Source of the DNA: Phalacrocorax aristotelis
Taxonomy: Eukaryota; Chordata; Aves; Suliformes; Phalacrocoracidae
Assembly (NCBI RefSeq): GCF_949628215.1
Contig: NC_134276.1
Span: 111,576,756-111,640,755, forward strand
DNA length: 64,000 nucleotides
Direction: 5' to 3'
Part shown: piece by piece, positions 48,651 through 61,416 of the stretch
Layout of the letters: every line of letters begins with the position of its first letter
Numbering within the stretch: position 1 is the first letter of the stretch
The notes under the pieces: generated by a model
Database searches by the model: none
What the model was told of the DNA's origin: nothing
What the model saw: the letters and a program-made list of their open reading frames with translations, nothing else
Program-made: the position numbers and the translations under genes

Positions 48651-51600
48651 ACCTCCTATCTTGACAATAGTGAGAAACGTACCTTGTGATTCTCATTCGT
48701 GTATTTCTTCTTAAGACTCAAGACCCTAGTGTGAAGAAAAATAAGAAAAGAAATAGAGTTAAATTTGGAATAGTACTTCTCTCTCCATAAGAAATCCAGA
48801 TTGGAATGTTAGACAATGCCAGTAGTAACAGAGTTCTGGCTGCAAAACAGTCAATTTATTGACTCATTAACAGTTCATAAAATTTAGCGCATTCCTCTGT
48901 TTCTTGTCACTGGTAAACATATGCTCTGAATTTACAGTGGGATCTGCAGTACCATTCCATAAATATTAAAAATAGTTTTGTGATCATTACAATGAATGTG
49001 TTTCAAACCACAGTAGAATTCTGATCTTAAAAGAATGGCAGATTGTGTCAGACAAGTTCACGTGATTCATGACCTATTGAACTCACTGAAACAATTCAGC
49101 ATGCAACTCACAGAAAGCCTTCATGAACAATTTTTCTTCTGGAATCTAAAAGCAATTTCTGATCATAAACATAATTCTAGCGGTGTGGATTAAACATACT
49201 GTTGCTTACTGCAGTGTGTCACAAATGGAACCAGTGAAAGGGCATTCCCAGGATACTGCTAAACCAATATGATGATTATAGATCTTTTCAGTACAAAACT
49301 GAGTTAGGACATAAACACCATTTTATCTAGTATTAAAAAGGGTCTGGTATATCTGTTCCTGCCAGATTCTTAGAATTTTACTGATGCTGAAAAGTGGTAT
49401 TTAATTTGAGTAAGGGAATTAGAATTTGACACAGAAGTTTTAAAAGTCTGTCATAAGTACATATTGACAAAGGAGTTAATTAACGGACTGAACTCATTAC
49501 TGTGATATTTCTGTTCCTTTTATATATATACACACACAAAATGCTAGTGAAATATATGAAAATGGCTCAACAACTAACACAAGAAGCAGATATATTCCTT
49601 AATGTGAGCTTTTACTTTTTCTTTTCAGCAGAAATGTGGTATGAAAATTGTTGACAACAGAAAAAGAGAATCTCCTTTTTTCTCCACTTCTCATGAACTT
49701 GTCTTGTTCAAATGTGTGATTCCCTTTTGCAACACTCTTTGGATGGTAGGGTCTTCAACAATTTTTAGAATAGCATCAAATGTAGCTAACAGTAGACTCC
49801 TACATATGAAAACCTGTGTCATTTCCCTAGTGGGAAGTATTTGTTTTGGTTGTCCAGTTTAAATTTTATTTGACATGATGAGGTTAAAAAGTCAGAAAAA
49901 GTCATACCTTTTATATGCAGACATGATACTAAATTATCAGACCAATTGTCCTGCAGTAGTAATGAACATACACTTTCACAGAAATTAAGCAGATCTTTTC
50001 CCTGGCAAGGCATAAAATTAATTATTATTTTTATGTGTAAAATTGGATTTTTTGGTGGACAATTAGCTACAAATACCTGCATTTGTAGAGTACAGTGCAT
50101 GTGACAGGGAGAAAGAGATCCTACTTCATTGACTGCATATGATATGAAGGGCTACAATTTTTGTTGCTGTTCTGTAAGTAACTTTATACAAAATAACATA
50201 TTTATTTCTAATTTTAAAAGTCCACCTAAGACATAAAAGTAACAAAACTCTCACCAAAAGGCTACAAAAAGGATAATAATTTGTTCAGCCTGGAGTAAAG
50301 TGGGAGTTGGCTGTGTAAACATGCATCTTCCATCTTGTCCTTATGGATCTCCATTCAGCTAGATATTCTATAGGCTTTGAATAATTGAAAACATATGCAA
50401 GCAATGAAAAAGGCAAGATCACCATGACTGAGATTTGTTCCATAGCACACTTGCCGCTTTCGCTCAGAGTTTTTATGGGATACAGCATACTAAATATGAG
50501 ATTGCACACATTTGCAATCAAGATAAATATATTCTAAGCAGCTGATGCATCTAATTAACACTTCCCATGTGAAATTGAATAACACAGTCCAAATTTCCTT
50601 TTAACTAACGGGAAACTTCCATAAACTCAAAGAACTGAAGGCCAGATAACATTGCCTGTTCTGACCTTCTGTAATGAACCAGATATTATGCGTCTTCCAA
50701 TAATCCCTGCAGCCAATTGCTATGATTTTTTTTCTGATCTGTTGAGATGTCCCATAGAACAACATTCAGTCTCAGTTCTAAATAATGGGGAATAACCTAC
50801 ATTGTTGGGTAACAGCCGAGTGCTTGATACTGACTTTTTAACAGCTGTAGAAGTGTACTGCAACAGCTTTTCTTCAGCTCCTGTGTGCAAAAATTTATAA
50901 ATGAATACCAATCTTTACATTTTTGTTAAAATCTTTATATTGAAGTCTTCTAAATTATTCCTTAAAGACCTGTTTCTTAACTTCAAAATATCTGGCAAGT
51001 CTCCTCCGAATTCTTCCTAGTTAGGAGTGTAGAAATTAAAACTTGATGCAGTCCTCTATTATCTGACACCAGATGAAATGGTGCTGTCATCCTTGATTCT
51101 GTATCTTTACAGGCATCCGTGATCTTTACGAGTCATCATGCAACTAATATGTGATTCTTAGACCATATATATTAAAAAAAAAAAACAAAACCCAAACCAA
51201 ACCACCTCTGTAATTTCCTGCCTCTGCAGTGTTTTGATTTGCCACTTTAACTGGTTGTTTAAGTGTAAGAATGATGACATAGACCACTAAGGCATTATAT
51301 ATGTGAGGTATTATGTTATTAGGTGGTATATAATTAAGTATTATATAACTAGATAGTTCAAGTGAGAATGCTCTAACACATAACTGGACATGTAAAAACA
51401 TTTTTAGTTGTTTAGTTTATAGTGTTTAGTTTTAGTTTAGCATTTGATTACAGTGTAGTAGTACTGAGTATATGGCATTGACTAAGCCCTAAAATGATCA
51501 AAGCTATTAGCATATCTAACAGCATCTTGATGATGATGAAATAAATCTTATTAAAATCTAATAATTGGCATTGATCCTAGCAAGTTCAATAAAAGGCAGG

Positions 51601-52591
51601 GTGTTCAAAAACACTGTGCAGAGTAGATTTTGGCAATGCTATTGGTACTGGTTAGCAATAGGCAGTCTTACACACCAGGTACGTAATAGTGCCTGACAAA
51701 CTAAATCAAGGGCATTTACAAGATCTTTCAAATATACTGCCACATATTAGCAAAAGCTTCTCTTCTGAAAGTGTTTTACACAGGGCAGATTGTAACAATA
51801 AACAATTGCATGAATCCTTGCCTTGGTATCATATAACAAATAATAACTCAGGATATGGTAATACTGTTATGTTCATTCAAACATACTGCCTGAAAAGCTA
51901 CTGGGCATGTAGCTGACATCTCATTCGTTTTCCTCCCACTTTACTTTCACATCTCAGCTTGCAGCTTCCAGCCGTACATAGGCACTGTCTGGTGTTAACC
52001 ATATGTAGTGTTATTACTCAAAAACGACAGCTTTTTTATTTCGAAAAGCTGTACTGAGTTTTGAGATAAAACAAAAACTCTTTTAGAAACCAGAAATCAA
52101 CTTAATTAAAGCAATCTTATGTCTTTGCTTTGATTTTTCTTTTTTCATACTGTGAAAAAAAATTGAAAGATTGCCTTTCTGTGTTTTAGATTATTTTGAT
52201 ACCAACTTAATACCATCCATGGTACAACTAAGAGTATCTGAACAGTCTGTACCTAGTACTGGTTTCTAAATAAATAAGTAAATATCTTGTTATGCATCAG
52301 ATGTAAACAGTTTAACTTTTTATACTATATTTATCAGCTTTATGTTATACACTAGTGTCATTCATAGCAGACATACTAAAGAGTCAGCCTTAATTGAAAT
52401 GTATCTGTTTATAGCTGAAAAAATAACAATAGAACAAGATTATAAGATTGTATATTTAAAATTAGAGTGTAATTTTAGTTTCTGTTCTCTCAGCAGACAT
52501 CTAGGACTGACTTCTTTAAGGTTCTCTTTTTCACTTTTAGATCAATCGTTAGTCATATGTCAGGCCAGTTCTGGGAATTCATTAACGAAGC
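48651..52591. other. AT-rich non-coding DNA, nothing recognised
   Basis: Small low-complexity runs occur: (TA)n(CA)n near 49522-49540, an A/C-rich tract at 51172-51205 and a TTTAGTTTATAGTG-type run at 51411-51440. No gene or repeat family is seen. Confidence 0.5.
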
Positions 52592-52831
52592 ATGACTGAG
52601 CCACAGATAGGAATAGATCCAAATAACATAAAAACAAACGCCAAACTTTACTGCAACCGAGGGACAGTCAATTCAAAGCTTAGGAAACTTGAAGAAGCAA
52701 TAGATGACTGCACAAATGCAGTAAAACTGGATGACACGTATATTAAAGCATACTTGAGGAGAGCGCAGTGTTACATGGACACAGAACAGTATGAAGATGC
52801 TGTAAGAGACTATGAAAAGGTTTATCAAACA
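52592..52831 (+). pseudogene. DNAJC7: DNAJC7 (TPR2) retrocopy fragment, TPR region
   Basis: From about 52610 to 52831 the frame encodes [56 protein letters not shown] and [22 protein letters not shown]7 is a co-chaperone with nine TPRs and a C-terminal J domain that passes clients between Hsp70 and Hsp90. The fragment covers its last TPRs, just before the J domain, about 75 of some 490 residues. Against the DNAJC7 I remember, it differs by conservative D/E swaps (LEEAIDD for LDDAIED, YED for YEE). At the start, PQI replaces AL of TEALGIDP. After VYQT the match stops: neither EKTK nor the J domain follows. The parent gene has many short exons, so about 225 uninterrupted coding bases suggest a processed copy. 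No poly-A tail, 5' part or promoter is visible. The open frame runs on to 52987 into unrelated sequence. It could instead be a captured genomic exon piece; a working gene is unlikely. Confidence 0.88.
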
Positions 52832-52856
52832 GGTTTATCAAAAAGGTTTATCTCTG
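52818..52856 (+). repeat. 13-bp tandem repeat at the DNAJC7 junction
   Basis: AGGTTTATCAAAC, AGGTTTATCAAAA and AGGTTTATC(TCTG) follow each other at an exact 13-bp period (52818, 52831, 52844). The first unit is part of the DNAJC7 codons for KVYQ; the others are copies beyond the end of homology. Confidence 0.85.
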
Positions 52857-53000
52857 GGGGGGGTCACGAGACTGTTCTGCAGCCAGGAATTGCCAGTGTT
52901 CGGGGGCACACTCTCTGTTCCCATTACAGTGGGTTAACCTGGAATAGGAGGTTCTATGGCACTTCTGAAAATATGCCTGTAAAATAATCCAAACAAATAC
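52857..53000. other. Unassigned GC-richer flank of the DNAJC7 fragment
   Basis: An eight-base G run and GC-richer sequence follow the tandem repeat and fall back to AT-rich DNA at about 52980. I do not recognise it. It is not DNAJC7 coding sequence. Confidence 0.4.
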
Positions 53001-56000
53001 AAGAACAGAGACCATTACTATTTGCTGTTTGTATCCCACATCATTTTTCAAATGGTCAACAAATCTCTTATCTCACATAATAGGGTACACGCATAGCCAA
53101 CAAAAAATTACCTGTTACCTATATCATAACAGGCTTATTTTTAGTTCATGGGCAGTAAAGGATTGATACACTTTTTCAAGCAGTATAAACCCAGCCTTTA
53201 TACAGAAATATGATCTCAGATTTCCTTAGTTTCTTTTTTTTGTGTGCGTGTGTGATTTGTGCAGTGAAAAGGACTGCCTGTTCATTCAGCTTGCAAGACT
53301 TGTAAGGAAGTATGTTGTATCAGTCAAGAGCTGGAAAAATGCCTTGTGGGAGAGGGTCATTTTGTTCAAAAGAAAGAGGGTGAGAAAGGGGAGAAAACTT
53401 AGCTGGACATACTTTATAAGCAAGTATACCTTTTGATTGGTGTTTTGTATCTTACAGTTCCTGCCCTTAAAATAAAGACTGACTAGTATTTGGAAATTGT
53501 CCTAATTAATCCATTGGTATATTTAAAGTAGTTTCTCAAGTAAATACTACCTGTCAGAAATTAGTTCTTTAGGGAAGTTTAACATAAAAATACTTTCAGA
53601 CAGATAAAGCAACAAACTCACCAAAAGCCTAGAAAAAATGTGGCACAATGGAATCTGAAAAGGAGAGGAGCTGGGAAGGCAAGGCAAGGCAAGACAAGGG
53701 AAGAGGTGTTCATTAGCTGTTGAGTATTTCTCTTAGAGACTCAGCAGAAGAGTTTCGGGTCGTTGTGATAAACAAGAACACTGGCAAAGCTGCTACCCGT
53801 TTCCTCATACCTCAAGCACCCTACTTTGGAGCTCAATATTATGTATCTAAACACCACTTTCCTGCTAACTTATGTTTCACTCTTAGTGAAATACCTGTTC
53901 AATGTTTTTTTTAACTCCTCCAAGGAACCACTGTTATCTGAAATTGTTTGGTCATTTGAGCTTGAGGGAACCTACAAAGTGCTAAAAGTTCCCTCAAGCA
54001 TAGCACAGATTTCTAAGGACAGTTCTTACCCACTCACTTAATGCTGATATTGAGAGAAAAAAAAAAGAATTAATCAAAAGACTAACTGCACTAGCAAGTA
54101 GAGCTGAGACTAGAGCAGTGGGAGGTAACAATAGTACACACAAGTTGAGTAACAAACAGGTACAACACAATCAGTGATATTTCAAGTTGTCCATCTTGCT
54201 TTCTCATGTTTACATCAACTGTACACTGAACAGATCACAAATATAGATGAAATTAATTTTCTTCAATATATGTTTTGCCAAAACTAATCTATTCTTGAAA
54301 TCATCTACAGGCAATAAAAGCTGTCTGATTTTCTACCATGCACGTATGTTTTTTGTGAATTATATTTTTAATATAAAATCTAAGTATAAGATTATCATAT
54401 GAACATATACACTTGGCATTTTATCTTTAAAATTAATTTTTTCCCCATCCTATCATTGACTTTTATACTGAACCCAGCAGAACAGATGATCCTAGAATTC
54501 CTCCAACAGGAAAGGGAGAAATGATGAGTAGTTAAGTACTGGGATGGGGAAAGGAAAGTTGCTAGACTTCTCTCTGTAGCAACAAGATATTATATCAGCT
54601 CTGCGTCCTGTGGATGGTAGGCTCAAGGTGGATAGGGTGATGTGACTTAAGCTGATGTAAGAGCTTCCCATCACTGAGAGGAGATAAGCTTTCCCTGCTC
54701 ACATGATCCCCTTCTCTCCCTTCTCCTGTTTTGCTGTTGGCACTCACTGGACTTGTACAGAATTGATTCATATTGCTAAGCTGGCAAAAAATTAATCCAG
54801 ACTAAAAATACGTGCCTTGGAGCTAGGTAAGGAAAGCTGGGGACTGCATGGTCAGAATCGGATTCAGGGAAGACAAAGGACTGGGAAAGAGGCGGGGGAT
54901 CCTTCACTTGCAATGGTGGTAAAGTGGCAGACCAGCTCAATCATAACATGGAACACCACCCTCAAAGTTACAAATGAATTCTAAATAAATAGAGACAACA
55001 ACAGATTCTTAGTTGAATAGCTCTGGGCATGGGACCACTGCATTGTGCTTTAATATATATATTCTCTTATATTTTTTTTTGTAAAATCAGTTATTCATAT
55101 ACATGAACAGTTAACTGTTCTTCAGTTTCAAAATGCAAACCAGGACACTTTCATGAAAAACCTTTTTAGACATATAACAGATATACACAAGGATTTTTAA
55201 AATAATTTAAATGTGTATTGATGCTACTCCCAGCAGTTTGTAACTGAGCAAGTAAAGGACAATTTATGCATATTTCCTAAAATGCAAGATTTTTTCCCAC
55301 AGCATTTTAGGCTTTTAAATGAGTTTATCATGAAGCACAGGATAAATGTCGTTAGCATTCACTTTCAACAAAAAAGTGACTTAGTTGTTGTCTACATTCA
55401 TTTAATTTATCACTCCAAGCAGGGACTGCACCACACTGATTCCTAGTAGACGCAGAGCAATTTCTACATATTAAGGAAGTGTTTTGCCCTGAAGAAATTA
55501 TGTGTGGCTTTTTAAAAAAAAAAAAAAAGTTGAAAGTTGATGTTGATCTTTAGAGCAGCAATATTCATACAGAAAAGGAAAACTTCTGGGGTGACAGAGT
55601 AACTACTTGCTGTGAAGATCATTCCTTTACAGTCTCCTAACTCCAGTTAGAGAATTGGGAAGGGTGAGTGTCCATAGGCTCTGAGAACCATCCTGAAACA
55701 GGAACTAATTATCCCACAGATCTAAAATAGAATAAAATAATTTAAAAACAGTATCTGGGATAAAGACAGGATCCTACTACATTATGTTACAGCAACAATC
55801 CTTTGAAACAACATCTGTGAGTTTGAGTTCTTATATATTTGTTATAATTACAGCTTTTTTTTTAGGTCATGTGGAATCCTTTTTTGCAGGGTTCTCAGAA
55901 AATACAGAGTCAAGAATGACGAGTAGAAATAAAAGTAATAGGTGTATCTGTAATGAAATCTATTGATATCACCATAGTTTTCTTAAAAATATCATTTCAC

Positions 56001-58415
56001 TAATTTCATACATCTGTATAAGCTAGATGTAAGACAGTCTGGGGCAGCTAAAGATGGAGAGGAACTTTGGCATAGTTCAAACTATGCAAGTAAAACATTA
56101 CTTTTGCTTCCAGTGGGAATTATGTATTTTAATTCTACCGCATTTTTCGTAGGTTAGATTTTTTTAAAAATTGGTCATAAGAGTATACAAGGAAAACGAA
56201 TTTCTTAAGTACAGCACAGAAAAGATTAGCCAAGGCGTGCCCATTTTTTTTCTTCCGGTTCAGCTGACCATGAACATTCTGAGGAAATAACTTTGAAAAT
56301 AAATGAATCAAGAAATCCAGAATCAATTTACAAGGTGTGGCTATTATTTTAACACAGCCATGTGCTTTTTAGTTTAGCCATGGTTATTTCTGTTTAGGTG
56401 AGGTTTTTAAATATGTATGTACAAACATGCATACATCTATGTATGTATAGAGAGTGAGGGATAACGCCACCAGCAACAGAGTGTAGCTGATTTCTAATGA
56501 AGGGACCTTTGTATGTTTATCTCAAATTTATGAGATGCACACGCAGAAGATTACAATGTATTAGCGATTACATCTCTCCATTGTCTGTGAGTGATATATT
56601 AACAGTACAGTCCGTTTTCATTCACAGTCTCCTTGGAACATCTCAAAGGTTACTGTAGGACCATGCAATATTAAAGTTTTACTTCTATCCATGGATCAAA
56701 GCCAGACTATACAAATTTTGTTTTTCAGGTCCATTCCATGGTCAGATGATAATACATTTATGAAATGTAAGACCTATTTTTAGCTGGATATTTCATGTTT
56801 AGATATTACAGAGATCAAAGCACACTTAAGTTAGAGGGCAGTATTCAAACCTGTGAATCCCAAGTCACAATTTTCCCATAACTTTTTCTTCTTGCTAAGT
56901 AGACTAATTCACAGACTTGTCTCACATGCTAGACTACATTAGAAATTTTCAACTAGATTTTTATTTTTTCTTCAAAAGTGTGACTGGTATCATTTGGTAT
57001 GAATGGTATAATTTAAATTCAGTTACACTTTTAGTGGAAACAGTAAAATGATTTGTGTTAAAAACTTACTCACTGCAATGATGACTATGTTTTATTTCAT
57101 ATTACAGCAATGTTTGGACTATACCACTGCTCTCAGTGAGATATAACACTAGCTTAACAACAATATATCTTCCTTTTCTATGAAATGGGAGTTGCCGCAG
57201 TTCTGAGATACACTTCAGGGCAAGTTTTCAAGTAAAGCCGTGTGGCTGTAATGCTGTCTGCAGACTCTTAAAGGTTTTATATTTTAAAGTCTTTTTTAAC
57301 ACGCAGTGAGTGCTTTGCTTTATACAGGCTATCCTAGCCAAGAGTTATTTTGCTTAATTCTCTCGAGGTAGTTGCTTCTTGTTGAGAACAAGATGAGTCA
57401 TACCTGGTGGTGCAAGAGTTTATATCTGTTAAAACTAAATGGTTTATTTCTTTTAGTCACCTTATCAAATTCCATAGATCTTTTCTTAAGTCAGCAATGT
57501 TCACCTTGAGCAGATCAGGGAGGAAAATTAGAAACTGATCTACCAGGTAGCTGCCCCTCTTCAAGAGCAAAATTGGAAATTTATCTCCTAGTATGTAGAT
57601 GCTCCCCTTGGATTCTTGTTTTCTTTTGATTATTCTTTCAAGAGATGTATCCTTTCTGGAAACTAAAAACGAAGGAGTTAAATGGAAGCTGAAACGAGCT
57701 TATATGAAAACAAAAGATGACTCTATTGTAGTGGAATTAATCAAACATTGTGATAAGATAGACATATCTAATTTCAGATGCTACAGAAAGAATATCTTAT
57801 CACACTTGTTTCAGTGACCTCACTTTCTAACTTTCAGAGGAAATGCCTTCAGTATGCAACCATACACTGAGGAAAAAGAGCCAAAATAAGTAGACATAAC
57901 AATATTATTGAGATTGCCAATGGATTTTTTTAACCAAACTTTTTTTTTTTAAAGCCTCTGCCTCTTATAGAAAAAAATCCAAATCACCAGCTAGAGGAAA
58001 TGCAGACTATCTTTACTGCAAAAAAAAAAAAAACAAACCCACCAAAAACCAGCTGTATGGACCTACATAAATCATGTATGGCTATGAGTCTCAGTTCAGA
58101 CACCTGTTCACAAGAGAAATGGCAGCGTCATGTCCAAACTCCTGTATAGTACACAGGAATACAAACATACAGCTGTGCATGTTTGTATAAACAAAAATGG
58201 CATCATAACCCTTTTTATGTGCAAAATTCAAGGAAACAAGTTTTGACAAGAACAGAATAACAGTAGGATGTTTTATCTTGAAGTCCTTTAGTAGTCTCAG
58301 CTAACGATATGGTCAGCCTCCAAAGCAGTATAGTGATTCAACTGAACTCTACTCTTCAGCTGGATCTCAACAAAGAAAAGGAGAAACAGAAAGAAGAAAC
58401 AGCTCAGTTGTAGGA
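53001..58415. other. AT-rich non-coding DNA, nothing recognised
   Basis: It contains an (AAGGC)n run at 53676-53699, a poly-A run near 55515, a TATG/CATA-rich patch at 56405-56450 and an A/C-rich tract at 58020-58053. No gene or interspersed repeat family is recognised. Confidence 0.5.
53676..53699. repeat. (AAGGC)n short tandem repeat
   Basis: About four units of AAGGC/AAGAC in a purine-rich context. Confidence 0.75.
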
Positions 58416-58433
58416 ACAACAACATGTTGTTGT
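58416..58433. other. Perfect 18-bp palindrome
   Basis: ACAACAACATGTTGTTGT equals its own reverse complement. It lies just upstream of the dispersed repeat at 58436-58483. Confidence 0.7.
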
Positions 58434-58435
58434 AG

Positions 58436-58483
58436 CAGTGGGATTTAATGTGACAGTGAGATTTAATTACTATTTATATTACA
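58436..58483 (+). repeat. Unclassified dispersed repeat, copy A
   Basis: GCAGTGGGATTTAAT (58436-58450) is followed by a second, longer, diverged copy, ACAGTGAGATTTAATTACTA plus TTTATATTACA (58453-58483). The longer copy matches 62379-62409 at about 28 of 31 positions. Confidence 0.7.
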
Positions 58484-59607
58484 ATTTTGAATTCTGTATA
58501 AATAGGAAAAAAAAAGGTGAAGGTAGTGATCTACATACAGATTGTTTGAACAGACTTTAGAATCATACTTCCTGAGGAAACAACAGGAAAAACAGAATGG
58601 TTTTATCAGCTGCTGCTGTAACCTAGGAATAGGTTTTCATGTAGAGATATTCTGATACATATTTGCTAAAATCCCTATTCTTCTCTTGTGTTACTGCAAA
58701 TACAAAAGAACAACATGTGGCCAATAGTTGCATTTTGTGACTTATATTTGTGACTTTTTTCTTTAAGGGGTGACACTGAAGCACATTCAATCCTTCCTGA
58801 CTTCTTCGAAGATTATATGTGATTGCTTTTCTACAAAAATAACAAAAATAACATTAGGAGTAGTTTAATTTCTCAGATATCTGCCAACCTAACTTTGTGT
58901 TCCTACTTTTCCCCTGGAAATGCCTTTCTGCTCCTGTTTATGGCAGTTCTTATTCATTACAATTTCGTTCACTACCTTCTAGCCTTTGTCTTTGCTTTCT
59001 CCATCAGTAATTACTTCAGTGCACGTGGCATAGCTTCTGACCAAGCCTAGCCATGCTGCTTGATGAATGCTGTGGTAATTCCTATTAATACAAGGTATCT
59101 TACTACTGAAAGAGTTGTAATTGCACTTTTTATTTGGTCTGAAAGAAGAGTACTTAGCACTTCAGACTCCCTTTAAACAGTCTTTAATTTATTTTCTAGA
59201 TCTCCAGATCAAAGGCTGCATGATGGAAGTTTTCATAAACCACCAGAACAAAAATATTTAGATAGGTACCTGTCAAGAACCTTCAAAAGAAACTAATTGC
59301 TAGAAACTTAACTCGCACTAACTTGCAACACTAGTGAGGCTTCCACACAGATCCTATCAGCACTGTGAAGCACCTCTAAATAATTTTGATAAACCTGGCC
59401 TTGGAGAAACATTTTTCTGCAAAGTTGTTTTGCTCTTAACATTTAATAAAATTTGGTAGGTATTTTTTAATGCATTAAAATAATATAGATTAAATGGGGG
59501 TTAGTATACAATGTCACCAGTCTGGACACCTACAGCTACAGTAGACGATTCTTTAATATCGACAGACATAAATTATGAGATTATGAGTTGAATAAAAAAT
59601 GGGTAAC

Positions 59608-60175
59608 TGTCATGGTTTAATCCCAGCCAGCAACTAAGCACCTCACAGCTGCTTGCTCACTCCCCCACAGTGGGATGGGGGAGAGAATCGGAAGGGTAAA
59701 AGTGAGAAAACTCATGGGTTGAGATAAAGACAGTTTAATAGGCAAAAGTCATGCATGCGCAAGCAAAGCAAAAGAAGGAATTCACTCACTCCTTCCCGTG
59801 GGCAGGCAGGTGTTCAGCCATCTCCAGGAAAGCAGGGCTCCATCATGCATAACAGTTACTTGGGAAGACAAACGCCATCACTCCAAGTGTCCCCCCCTTT
59901 CCTTCTTCTTCCCCCAGCTTTATATACTGAGCATGACGCCATATGGTGTGGGATATGCCTTTGGTCAGTTGGGGTCAGCTGTCCTGGCTGTGCCCCCTCC
60001 CAGCTTCTTGTGCACCCGTCAGGGCACGGGGAGCTGAAAAAAATCCTTGACTCTGTGCAAGCACTGCTCAGCAATAATGAAAACATCATCACTGTTTCCA
60101 GCACAAATCCAAAACATGGCCCCATACCAGCTACTATGAAGAAAAATTAACTCTACCCCAGCTGAAACCAAGGCA
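59608..60175 (-). mobile_element. Solo LTR of an avian endogenous retrovirus, exact 5-bp target duplication
   Basis: The element starts TGTCATGGTTTAATCCCAGC and ends AAACCAAGGCA, 568 bp, flanked on both sides by GTAAC (59603-59607 and 60176-60180). I recognise the sequence as an LTR very common in neoavian genomes; I cannot give its exact database name. The sense strand is minus: TATATAAA (59919-59926) is followed downstream by ATTAAA (59734-59739), then the U5-like end AACCCATGAGTTTTCTC and GGGATTAAACCATGACA. No retroviral internal region is present, so it is a solo LTR left by recombination. Intact ends, an exact duplication and recognisable promoter parts suggest it is younger than the LTR at 864-2000 and the archaic CR1 pieces. 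Confidence 0.92.
59919..59926 (-). promoter_or_regulatory. TATA box of the solo LTR
   Basis: TATATAAA on the minus strand, followed by AGCTGGGGGAAG, in the usual U3 position of this LTR. It would point transcription toward lower coordinates. Activity is unknown. Confidence 0.6.
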
Positions 60176-60180
60176 GTAAC

Positions 60181-61416
60181 TATGATACCAAAGCTTTTGC
60201 ACACAGCACTCTACTCTTTTGCTTAAGCAGTTTAGAATGTAAGAGACAACTAAAATATCTTCAAAGCTGAGATGTCAAACTTATAGTAATGCCTCTCAAA
60301 GAAAAGAAATATAGTTAGTTTTAACAATAAAGATATCTCTTTAAACGTTTGGAATTAAAAATAGAAAATTTCCTACTGTAAGTGCCTGAAGTGCATATGA
60401 CAGCAATCCGACTGTTCAGCGTAATGAGCCTGTCAGTCCAGAATATTAAGCAGTTTGATTTAAGCATCTTAAATATGATGTAGATCTAAAATGTTAATGG
60501 TAACAAGAGTTTGGAAAATGTAATAAGGGACACTTTTCCTATATAAAAAATCTTCTATCATCTGCTATTTGCCTAGATTATGAAATGTGGTTATTAATTA
60601 TTATAGCTTTGATTTCTAGGGACTAAAAGAATTCAAATCCACAATTTCCACTGTATTTTAAGATGATTCAAGATACTCTTGTAAGAACCCAGAGGTTCTT
60701 CACATTTACTAGCTGTCACTTAGCACGCATTTCTTTTTTTTCTCATCTTGACACTCTTTTAAGGAATACTTTCCTCAATTGTTTGCTCCACCATTGCCAT
60801 TTGACTTAGCAGTCTTCCGATTAAGTCGCTACTTACAAATCCAGGATTTAACAGTTCAGATGCCCTAAGTTTCCTATGCCACTCTTGCATCTGGAACCTT
60901 ATTTCTGGCAGGAGACATATCTCTGCATGTATCAGACATTCAGCTCCAGGGTCATTGCTCCCTTCTTTCTGTCATGTTGGTGTTAGAAAAGGCTGTATCA
61001 GTTTTTCTAGATACTGCTCAACAAAGACATGATTTATGCAACTGTAAGCTTGTATGCAGGGACCAAAAAAGCACTTTTGTGTAAATATGCTGATCACTGA
61101 TACGCTCAGGCATCTACAAGATTTTGGAAATATAATCCTTTGATTTTTATATTAAGTAGTTTACGGGTAGACACTGTGAATTGTTGATGCCTAAAAAGCA
61201 AGCTCCTTGACTCAGATGATGTTGTACATTTCATCTGAGCAATGTAGATTTATGGCCATTTGAAAATTAACAGATTCAAACTTGTTCTAACTAAGCATAT
61301 GTTGAATCACTAACCAACTTCCAGGTCATGGGACAGGAAAATTAAATGGATTTACAGGGGAAAGAAAGAAGGAAAAATTGTCCTCAGAATTCTATGTCAG
61401 GACTACTGTGGTTAAA
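60181..61416. other. AT-rich non-coding DNA, nothing recognised
   Basis: No gene or repeat is recognised. Confidence 0.5.

Noticed and set aside
52592-52987. 131-codon open frame as a functional small TPR gene
   Set aside because: The frame begins inside a DNAJC7 TPR segment and ends in unrelated sequence, with no promoter or splice evidence. The parsimonious reading is a retrocopy fragment.
59755-60204. Overlapping 60-131 codon open frames near 60 kb
   Set aside because: They fall in or across the solo LTR at 59608-60175 on both strands and have no domain.
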